Shown: positions 23,716-30,045 of the stretch, piece after piece
How positions within the stretch are numbered: position 1 is the stretch's first letter
Layout of the letters: the number at the start of each line of letters is the position of its first letter
NCBI GenBank assembly: GCA_038257155.1
Contig: JBBSJP010000056.1
Coordinates: 1-30,045 of the forward strand
Length of the DNA: 30,045 nucleotides
Reading direction: 5' to 3'
Source: JANJTY01 sp038257155
GTDB taxonomy: Bacteria > Pseudomonadota > Gammaproteobacteria > Xanthomonadales > Xanthomonadaceae
Translations under genes and position numbers: made by a program
Notes under the pieces: generated by a model
Told to the model about the DNA's origin: nothing
Database searches by the model: none
What the model saw: only the letters and a program-made list of their open reading frames with translations

Positions 23716-26259
23716 ATGGCTTTGAGTTCGGCCGACTGGACGCGGCTGCGTGGCCATTTCGATTCGCTCTGCGAGTTGCCGTTGGCGGCTCGGGAAGCGG
23801 CCCTGGTCGAGCTCGACGAGAATGCCGAGCTGCAGGACGCACTGCGTCGCATGCTGGATGCGGACAGCGCAGACCGCCTTGGTGAGTCGGCGGTGCAGCA
23901 GGCGCCCAACCTGGCGCAGCGTGCCGAGCAGGAACTGGCACGCCGCTCCGAGCCGGATCGCATGGGTCAGCGTCTGGGTGCCTGGCGCATCGACGCCGTG
24001 CTCGGTTCTGGCGGCATGGGCCATGTGTACCGCGCGCAGCGTGACGATGGTCGCTTCGACACGCAGGCCGCGATCAAGATCGTTGCTACGGGCATCGATG
24101 CGAGGCGTTTCCTGCAAGAGCGCGACGTGCTCGCAAGGCTGGTGCATCCAGGTATCGCGCGCCTGCTGGACGGCGGCGAATGCGAGGACGGTCGACCATT
24201 TCTGGTGATGGAGTACGTCGATGGCGAGCCGATCGACCGGTGGTGCGAGTCACACGGCGCGGCACCCTTGAAGCGCATTGCCCTGCTGCTGGAGGCATCG
24301 CGTGCTGCTGCCTATGCGCACGCACGCGCGGTTCTGCACCGCGATCTGAAGCCCGACAACATCCTGGTCGACTCGCAGGGCCGCGTGAAGCTGCTCGATT
24401 TCGGCGTGGCAAAACTGCTCGATGCCGATTCGACTTCGCCACTGCTGACCTCCGACCGTTACTTCACGCCACGCTACGCGGCGCCAGAGCAAATTGCCGC
24501 CGAGCCGGCCACCACCGCAACCGACGTATTTGCGCTGTCGGTGATTCTTTACGAGTTGCTGGCCGGACGTCATCCATTCGCATCCAACGAGAACCAGGCA
24601 AGCCTCACCGGACGGGTCCTGACGGGTGAGGCGATGCCCTTGCGGCGTGCAATGAAGGCGCGGCCGCTGGAGCTTGGCAGTCGGCTGCGCGATCTGGAGG
24701 CCATCCTTGGCAAAGGACTGCAGCGCGACCCGATGCAACGCTTCGCAAGCGTCGACGCATTCGCGGATGAGCTGGAGCGTGTGCTCGAGGACAGTCCGGT
24801 TCGTACCCGCGCGCCAGCGACTTCCGAGCGCGCGCTGCGCTGGATGCGACGCAACCGCCTGGCGAGCAGTGCGCTCGTGCTCGGCTTGCTGGGCGTGACG
24901 CTGGGAACGGGGCTTGCGTTCTGGCAGGCGCACGAAGCCGGCAAGCAACGCGATGCGGCCCTGCTTGAGGCGCGCCGTGCGACGCGGGTTGCCGACTTCC
25001 TCGCCGACGTCTTCCGCGCACCCAATCCTGAGCGTTCACGTGGCAGCGAAGTGACCGCGCGCGAATTGCTGGAGCGTGGCGCGGAGCGTATCGCTGCCGA
25101 GCTGGGTGACGATCCGGCCCTGCGACTGCGACTGCAGCGGGTGATTGCCGATACCTACCGCAGCCTTGGACTCTTCAAGGAAGCCGAAGCCTTGCTCAGC
25201 GAAGCCTTGCAGATTGCCGACGAAGGCGCGCGTGGCGCACTGCTCTCGGACCTGGGTTGGGTACACGCCTTCCAGGGGCGCTTCGAGGACAGTGCAGCTC
25301 GCCTGCGCCAGGCGGTGGAACTGCAGCGCGCCGCGGGTAACGAGCCGGCATTGATCGATGTGCTGCAGCGCCTCGCAACGCCCTTGATCAATCTGGCCGA
25401 GCTTGACGCAGCCGATGCCGCAGCGCGCGAGGCGCTGGCCATCAATGACCGCCAACCCAGACCCGACCTGGCCAAGCGCCTGACCCTGCAGGGACTCATC
25501 GCCAGCGTGGCTTACAACCGCGGCGATCTTGAAGCCGCGGAAGCGCTGTACAGCGAAGCCCTGAAAACGCAGCGCAGCCTGCCGGACAGTTCGGGAACCG
25601 CGATTGCCGTGGCCGTCAGCAATCTCGCGACCGTGGCGTTCCGGCGCGCGTCACTCGACGAGGCCGAGCGCCGCTATCGCGAAGCCATTGCTCTGCAGCG
25701 TGCCCACTTCGGTATCGATAACGCCCAGGTTGCGGCGCCCATGATCAGCCTGTCGCTCACCCTGCGCCGGCTCGACCGAGGCGCAGAGGCGCTGCGTGTG
25801 GCACGCGAAGCGGCGGCAATCTTTACCCAATGGAATGGCGCGAATCACCGCTACGCCATCGGCGCGCAGCTGGATAGCGCGGAGCTGGCATTGCTGCTTG
25901 GGCAGGACGCCGAAGCCGAACTGAATGCGGTGGCAGCCGTGCTCGATGAGTCTGTCGAGCTGACGGCATTGCGATGCCGGTATCGACTGCTGCGCAGCCT
26001 TGCCGATGCGCAGCGGTCGGACGACGTGGGTGCTGCTGCGGACTGCCTCGACCAGCACAAGGCAGCGGCTGCGCACCGCGCACTGGCGTACCTGCATTGG
26101 GCACGAGTGGCACCCGATGCGGCGCGTCTCGCAGCGGCTCGCAAGCTGACCGAAGACCTGCTGCCGCGCGATCCTTTCCTTGATCGTCTCGCGAGTTCGT
26201 TGCAGGCGGGAACACCTGTGGTGGAAATGAACTCCGCCGATGAGAGAGCGGCGAGATGA
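23716..26259 (+). CDS. Transmembrane Ser/Thr protein kinase with TPR domain
   Basis: An 847-residue Hanks-type kinase. The catalytic domain (about 90-355) has GSGGMG at 97-102, Lys121 in AAIKIV, HRDLKPDN at 208-215 with catalytic Asp210, DFG at 228-230 and APE at 256-258; all key residues are intact. A membrane helix lies at about 382-405. Beyond it are about 440 residues of TPR-like helices, expected in the periplasm, that could sense a ligand or a partner. A 90-residue helical N-terminal segment precedes the kinase. ATG 23716 is preceded by TGAGG, which overlaps the sigma factor stop codon, so translation of the two is probably coupled. The sigma factor is the obvious substrate candidate. 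Confidence 0.9.
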   Translation: MALSSADWTRLRGHFDSLCELPLAAREAALVELDENAELQDALRRMLDADSADRLGESAVQQAPNLAQRAEQELARRSEPDRMGQRLGAWRIDAVLGSGGMGHVYRAQRDDGRFDTQAAIKIVATGIDARRFLQERDVLARLVHPGIARLLDGGECEDGRPFLVMEYVDGEPIDRWCESHGAAPLKRIALLLEASRAAAYAHARAVLHRDLKPDNILVDSQGRVKLLDFGVAKLLDADSTSPLLTSDRYFTPRYAAPEQIAAEPATTATDVFALSVILYELLAGRHPFASNENQASLTGRVLTGEAMPLRRAMKARPLELGSRLRDLEAILGKGLQRDPMQRFASVDAFADELERVLEDSPVRTRAPATSERALRWMRRNRLASSALVLGLLGVTLGTGLAFWQAHEAGKQRDAALLEARRATRVADFLADVFRAPNPERSRGSEVTARELLERGAERIAAELGDDPALRLRLQRVIADTYRSLGLFKEAEALLSEALQIADEGARGALLSDLGWVHAFQGRFEDSAARLRQAVELQRAAGNEPALIDVLQRLATPLINLAELDAADAAAREALAINDRQPRPDLAKRLTLQGLIASVAYNRGDLEAAEALYSEALKTQRSLPDSSGTAIAVAVSNLATVAFRRASLDEAERRYREAIALQRAHFGIDNAQVAAPMISLSLTLRRLDRGAEALRVAREAAAIFTQWNGANHRYAIGAQLDSAELALLLGQDAEAELNAVAAVLDESVELTALRCRYRLLRSLADAQRSDDVGAAADCLDQHKAAAAHRALAYLHWARVAPDAARLAAARKLTEDLLPRDPFLDRLASSLQAGTPVVEMNSADERAAR

Positions 26260-26473
26260 GGGCATCGACACCCGTGTATCAAGGGTCGTGTGGGTCTGAC
26301 TTCCATCCGCTCCGATATGGGCTATGCCTGCCTCATGAATCCGGTGCGGTTCGGCGTCGACTCGTTCGATGTTCTGCCAAAAAAGGCCTTGCCGCGACCG
26401 GGTTGCGCTGCCGGCGCTGCCCTGAGATGTTGTATCCCGACTAGCCGCGACCGGGTCGCAGCAGTCCGCGGCC
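26260..26473. other. Convergent intergenic region
   Basis: This gap lies between the kinase gene and the leftward TPR gene. It holds a 13-base direct repeat, GCCGCGACCGGGT, at 26391-26403 and 26444-26456. There is no strong terminator hairpin with a T-run and no supportable gene. Confidence 0.4.
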
Positions 26474-27343
26474 TCACTCCTCCAACTGCGACTTGGCAAA
26501 GGCGATGTCGAGTGCTTCCATCGCATCCCGCGGCTTGAGCTTGGTTGCCTTCTCGTAAGCGTCGGCAGCGGCATCCTCCTTCTTGTCACCGTGCAGCAGG
26601 ATCAGGCCATTGCCGTACTCGATATGCGCGATGGGCGAATCCGGCGTCAGTTTGAGCGCCGTCTTGAGGTGGTCCTCGCCGGTTGCTGCCTTGGCTCCAT
26701 AGGTGAGGCCACCCATCAGGCTGCCCACCTTGCTGATGATCTCGCAGTGATACAGGCCCAATGCGGTGTGCGCTTCGGCGTGCTTGGGAGCAAGCTTCAA
26801 GGTCTTGTCGAGGCTCTCGCGTACCTTGCCCGCCAGGCCCTGGCTCAGTGCCTTGGCAATCGAAATGCCCTGGCTGTAGCGGCCCAGGGAAAAGGCGCGG
26901 CGGTAATGCGAATTGGCTTCCTTCGGCAGCGCGTCGATCGCTGCTTCGGCCAGCTTGCCGCAGGTTTCGAAGCGTGCCAGTTGCTCGGCCTCGTCTTCGA
27001 CCAGATAAACCGCATGGATGCCCATTGCCTTGATCGCGACCGAGGCGCCAAGCGCGCCGAGTTTTTCGCCGCGCTCGAAGGCCGACTGGAAATCACCGCG
27101 GTGATAGTCACGCCAGGCATCCTGCAGTTCGTTGGCGATCTTGCCCGCATCGGCCGGCTTGCCCAGTTTGGCGTTGCCTTTCAACAGCGAAGTCACATGG
27201 GTTTCGTCGGGAAACGGCTCGCAGTCGCCCGCATGCAGTTTGTCCCAGGCCTTGGCCAGCTTGTCGGCGGGGTAGTCGAAGCTCTTGCTGGTGTGGGGAA
27301 ACTTGGCCCATCCGGATTTCTTCGCCACGTTTGCCGTCTCCAT
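26474..27343 (-). CDS. TPR-repeat protein
   Basis: A 289-residue soluble helical protein without a signal peptide. It starts METANVAKKSGWAKFPHTSK, and contains SFDYPADKLAKAWDKLHAGD and, later, TPR-type helices such as LDKTLKLAPKHAEAHTALGL and HLKTALKLTPDSPIAHIEYG. The last helix, AADAYEKATKLKPRDAMEAL, also has TPR spacing. The family function is unknown to me. ATG 27343 is chosen since residues encoded further upstream overlap the phaE leader and look random. It diverges from phaE with about 148 bases between starts, so shared regulation with PHA synthesis is possible but not shown. Confidence 0.75.
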   Translation of the reverse strand: METANVAKKSGWAKFPHTSKSFDYPADKLAKAWDKLHAGDCEPFPDETHVTSLLKGNAKLGKPADAGKIANELQDAWRDYHRGDFQSAFERGEKLGALGASVAIKAMGIHAVYLVEDEAEQLARFETCGKLAEAAIDALPKEANSHYRRAFSLGRYSQGISIAKALSQGLAGKVRESLDKTLKLAPKHAEAHTALGLYHCEIISKVGSLMGGLTYGAKAATGEDHLKTALKLTPDSPIAHIEYGNGLILLHGDKKEDAAADAYEKATKLKPRDAMEALDIAFAKSQLEE

Positions 27344-27491
27344 TGGATATGCCTGCAAGCATTGCGCAGCCCGCAAGGGCAGGGCAAGCGCTTTGCACCG
27401 CAAATCGGCTTCGCGGTGTTGTTGCGACGCAGCATGCCGGTGCGTAGCATTCCCTATTCGCAGGCGCGTTCGCGCCCGCAGGGAGGAAGGC

Positions 27492-28808
27492 ATGAAGTTT
27501 GGCGATTTCAATCCTGGCGAAGGATTCGAAGCGGTAGCGCGAGAGTTCTGGAGCAAGTGGGGCGATTTCGCCCGTCAGTCGGGTGGCGCGCAGTCCGCTG
27601 TTCCCGGTTGGCAGCAGGCGGTCGACTGGTGGTCGCAACTCGCGCACGGCGGCCGCAGCGAGGCCAATGCCGCGGTCGAACAGTTCAACAAGCAGGGCGC
27701 GCATTGGTTCGGACTGATGCAATCGGTTGCCGCGCAGTTCGCCGGCCAGAACGGATCTGCTTCCGAGGTGGCGCGAGCCTGGCAGAAAGCCGTCGGTGCG
27801 CAAGGCGAAAACCCGTTCCCGGAAATGTTCCGCGGCCTGCGCGGGCAGGGCGTAGCGGGCCTGGATCGTTGGGTGGAAGACGCATCACCCTTCCTCGATG
27901 CCTGGCGCAAGGAGGCCACCAACATGCTGTCGCTGCCGGCCTTCGGCCTGGCGCGCGAGCACCAGGAACGCTGGCAGGCAATGCAGCGTGCCCAGATGGC
28001 CATGCGCCAGAGTCAGAGTGCCTACCAGGCCCTGCTCGGCAAGGTCGGACAGCGCGCATTCGAGGTGTTCGAAGGCAAGCTGGAAGCGCAGAGCGAACCC
28101 GGTCGAGGCCTGGAGACCGCGCGTGCCTTGTTCGATCTGTGGATTGACGCGTCCGAGGAAGCCTACGCCGAGATCGCACTGTCGCCCGAATTCCGGCGGG
28201 TGTACGGGCAGATGGTCAATGACCAGATGCGCCTGAAAAAGGCAGTGCAGGATGAAGTTGAGCGCTTTGGCGCCATGCTCGGCCTGCCCGGCCGCAGCGA
28301 GGTTGACGCCAGCCATCGCAAGCTGCACGCCGTGGAAAAGGAAATGCGCGCGCTCAAGGCACAGGTCGCTGCATTGCTTGCCCGTGCCGGCGAACCGGCC
28401 AAGGCTCCTGTGGCGAGGCCGGCCGCACCTGTGGCGACACGCCCAGCCGCCGCTTCGAAGCCCCGAAGCGCGCCCGCAGCCAAGCTTGCCAGCAAACCCA
28501 GTGCGGCTCCCAAAGCCAAGCCGAAGCCGAAGGCTGCAGCCAGCAAGCCAGGCCGTGCCAAAACAGCCAGCAAGCCCGCGCCGTCCAAGGCAGCGGCGGC
28601 GACGGCGGTGAAGCCCGCCGTTTCCAAGGTTAAGGCCAAGGCCAGCCCGAAGCCCAAAGCCAAGCTAGACAAGCAATCCAAGGGCGGCAAGAAGTCCAAA
28701 GCAGCCAAGCCGATGGTGAGCCTGTCGCGCATGCCGGTGCGGCCGGGCAGCGAACCGGCCTCCGACCGCAAGGCCAGTAAAGCCACCAAGCGCGGGAGCG
28801 CCAAATAA
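27492..28808 (+). CDS. phaE: Class III PHA synthase subunit PhaE with a histone H1-like tail
   Basis: PhaE is the non-catalytic partner of PhaC in class III polyhydroxyalkanoate synthases and sits on the granule surface. The first 299 or so residues match PhaE: MKFGDFNPGEGFEAVAREFW, a Trp-rich helical body, and RKLHAVEKEMRALKAQVAAL as a C-terminal amphipathic helix. The following 139 residues (300-438) are low-complexity, with about 29 Lys plus Ala, Pro and Ser in SKP, AKPKPKA and KAKASPKPKAK patterns. Such tails are known from histone H1-like proteins and from the phasin PhaF. At 438 residues the protein is longer than usual for PhaE (about 350). GGGAGGAAGG precedes ATG 27492 by one base. 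Its TAA overlaps the phaC ATG. Confidence 0.88.
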   Translation: MKFGDFNPGEGFEAVAREFWSKWGDFARQSGGAQSAVPGWQQAVDWWSQLAHGGRSEANAAVEQFNKQGAHWFGLMQSVAAQFAGQNGSASEVARAWQKAVGAQGENPFPEMFRGLRGQGVAGLDRWVEDASPFLDAWRKEATNMLSLPAFGLAREHQERWQAMQRAQMAMRQSQSAYQALLGKVGQRAFEVFEGKLEAQSEPGRGLETARALFDLWIDASEEAYAEIALSPEFRRVYGQMVNDQMRLKKAVQDEVERFGAMLGLPGRSEVDASHRKLHAVEKEMRALKAQVAALLARAGEPAKAPVARPAAPVATRPAAASKPRSAPAAKLASKPSAAPKAKPKPKAAASKPGRAKTASKPAPSKAAAATAVKPAVSKVKAKASPKPKAKLDKQSKGGKKSKAAKPMVSLSRMPVRPGSEPASDRKASKATKRGSAK

Positions 28809-29869
28809 TGGGTCCGATCAAGTTCAGCCCGCAGATGCTGGCAGAGGAAAGCATGCGCATGCAGCGCAAGCTCGGCGCCGGCCTCAAGACCCTGCGCGAA
28901 GTGGGTGAGGCCAACTACGGCGCGACACAGAAGGAAGCCGTCTACAGCGATGGCAAACTCACCTTGTACCGCTATCGGGGTGAGCGCACGCCGAGTGCGA
29001 AGGTGCCGCTGCTGATCGTCTACGCCCTGGTCAACCGTCCCTATATGGTCGATCTGCAGCACGACCGTTCACTGGTGAAGGGACTGCTGTCGCATGGCGA
29101 GGACGTCTACATCATCGACTGGGGCTATCCGGACGGATCGGACCGGTACCTCGACCTGGATGACTACATCAACCGCTTCATCGATGGCTGCGTGGATCAC
29201 GTGCGCGCTGCGCACGGACTGGATGCGATCAACCTGCTCGGCATCTGCCAGGGCGGGGCGTTCTCGCTGTGCTACTCGTCTCTGAATCCGGAAAAGGTCA
29301 ACAAGCTGATCACCATGGTCACGCCGGTCGACTTCCACACGCCGGACAACATGCTGTCGCACTGGACCCAGGAGATGGACGTCGATCTGTTCGTCGACGC
29401 GGTCGGCAATGTCCCGGCCGACCTGATGAACTGGTGTTACATCACCCTCAAGCCGTTCCGCCTGAACCTGCAGAAGTACCTCGGTCTGATCGACGTGATG
29501 GATGACGTCGGCGAGATGGAGAATTTCCTGCGCATGGAGAAGTGGATCTTCGATTCGCCGGATCAGGCCGGGCAGGCCTTCCGCGAATTCATCCGGGATT
29601 TCTATCAGGGCAACAAGCTGGTCAAGGGCGGCTTGGTGATCGGCGGACGCGAAGTCAGCCTGAAGAACATCAAGATGCCAGTGCTGAACATTTTCGCCGA
29701 GCAGGATCATCTGGTGCCGCCCTCGGCTTCGCGACCACTTGGCGGATTGATCGGTACGCGCGACTACACCGAGCTGGCTTTCCGCGGCGGCCACATTGGC
29801 ATCTACGTATCGGGCCGCGCGCAGAAAGAGGTCCCGGCCTCGATCCACGGCTGGCTGGGGCGTCGCTGA
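28808..29869 (+). CDS. phaC: Class III poly(3-hydroxyalkanoate) synthase catalytic subunit
   Basis: PhaC polymerises hydroxyacyl-CoA into PHA on the granule surface together with PhaE. It has 353 residues, the usual length for class III. The lipase-like box GICQGG places the catalytic Cys at 147. FAEQDHLVPP gives Asp300 and GGHIGIYVSG gives His329, completing the Cys-His-Asp triad. Flanking family segments include YIIDWGYPDG and DNMLSHWTQEMDVDLFVD. Its ATG overlaps the last base of the phaE TAA codon (TAATG), so translation is coupled. The monomer-forming genes phaA and phaB are not in this window. Confidence 0.95.
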   Translation: MGPIKFSPQMLAEESMRMQRKLGAGLKTLREVGEANYGATQKEAVYSDGKLTLYRYRGERTPSAKVPLLIVYALVNRPYMVDLQHDRSLVKGLLSHGEDVYIIDWGYPDGSDRYLDLDDYINRFIDGCVDHVRAAHGLDAINLLGICQGGAFSLCYSSLNPEKVNKLITMVTPVDFHTPDNMLSHWTQEMDVDLFVDAVGNVPADLMNWCYITLKPFRLNLQKYLGLIDVMDDVGEMENFLRMEKWIFDSPDQAGQAFREFIRDFYQGNKLVKGGLVIGGREVSLKNIKMPVLNIFAEQDHLVPPSASRPLGGLIGTRDYTELAFRGGHIGIYVSGRAQKEVPASIHGWLGRR

Positions 29870-29915
29870 AACACACACAACGCGCTGGCTTTCAGGTAGA
29901 GCGTCGACTCCACTC

Positions 29916-29981
29916 GTAGGTCGGATCAAGCGCCGCCGAATCGCTCGAACGGGCGATGGCGTCGAGCGGCGCGGATCCGAC
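29916..29981 (+). repeat. Long GTAG-headed REP-like hairpin
   Basis: GTAG at 29916-29919 is followed by GTCGGATC (29920-29927), which pairs with GATCCGAC at 29974-29981. Inside, GCGCCGC (29930-29936) pairs with GCGGCGC (29966-29972), and an imperfect inner pair TCGCTCG/CGGGCGA remains at the top. It keeps the GTAG head and the 8-base outer stem of the short elements but carries an extended arm. It lies about 47 bases after the phaC stop. Confidence 0.75.
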
Positions 29982-30045
29982 GTGCGGGATGTCGATCTTG
30001 GCCATAGCATCACCCGCGGCCTGACACGGTAGTGCCCCCACGTCG
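29982..30045. other. Unassigned sequence at the window edge
   Basis: Nothing supportable is visible in the last 64 bases. Any gene following phaC would lie beyond the edge. Confidence 0.3.

Noticed and set aside
26391..26456. 13-base direct repeat GCCGCGACCGGGT, considered as an attachment site or iteron
   Set aside because: There are only two copies with no integrase, replication gene or mobile element nearby. Chance or a small local duplication is more likely.
1044..29869. Idea that the esterase at 1044 and phaEC at 27492 form one PHA make-and-break system
   Set aside because: They are about 26 kb apart with unrelated genes between them, and the esterase carries a signal peptide, so it would act outside the cell rather than on internal granules.
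29069..30013. Minus-strand frame of 314 codons opposite phaC
   Set aside because: PhaC has its full catalytic triad and is coupled to phaE; the opposite frame has no recognisable domain and crosses the REP hairpin.

Overview
The window looks like a chromosomal stretch of a GC-rich gammaproteobacterium, most likely of the Xanthomonadales/Lysobacterales (Rhodanobacteraceae- or Lysobacteraceae-like). This is inferred from a two-subunit class III PHA synthase (phaE-phaC), dispersed GTAG-headed hairpins resembling the Stenotrophomonas SMAG/REP class, secreted proteins ending in an F-x-[ND]-G-F-E tag, and high GC with strong codon bias. I see no tRNA, rRNA, CRISPR array, insertion sequence or prophage. 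It reads as a normal chromosome with decayed gene copies and REP-like repeats in the gaps.

Layout. Bases 1-1043 hold no intact gene: an inverted pair of GTAG hairpins (167-236), a decayed copy (351-733) of the upstream region and signal peptide of the large VIT-domain gene at 6084, and a 21-base palindrome (878-898). Then come a secreted LpqC-type esterase (1044-1943), a membrane-anchored TolB-like/TPR protein (2111-4138) followed by the frameshifted tail of a paralogue (4172-4368), an unrecognised membrane-anchored protein (4788-5816), and a 1103-residue exported VIT/VWA/TPR/DUF2135 protein (6084-9395).

From 9591 to 15848 the minus strand carries a signalling block. Read 5' to 3' on that strand it is a type II NADH dehydrogenase (ndh), a REC-GGDEF diguanylate cyclase, and 8 bases later a very large beta-propeller hybrid histidine kinase. 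The kinase probably phosphorylates the cyclase and so sets cyclic-di-GMP levels. A REP hairpin sits exactly at the ndh stop codon.

Bases 16077-21582 carry an AlkD-like HEAT-repeat protein, a secreted subtilisin-like protease, a Tat-exported FAD oxidase and a divergent MltB-type lytic transglycosylase. Bases 21757-26259 carry a secreted CSLREA beta-helix protein, an ECF sigma factor lacking the usual acidic region-2 motif, and a translationally coupled transmembrane Ser/Thr kinase with TPRs; the last two look like a kinase-controlled sigma switch. The window ends with a TPR protein (minus strand) and the phaE-phaC pair. PhaE has a roughly 139-residue Lys/Ala/Pro tail of the histone H1-like kind known from the granule protein PhaF.

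The best candidates for undescribed biology are the PhaE tail, the sigma-kinase pair, the shared C-terminal FxxGFE tag on secreted proteins, and the REP family that supplies a stop codon to ndh.
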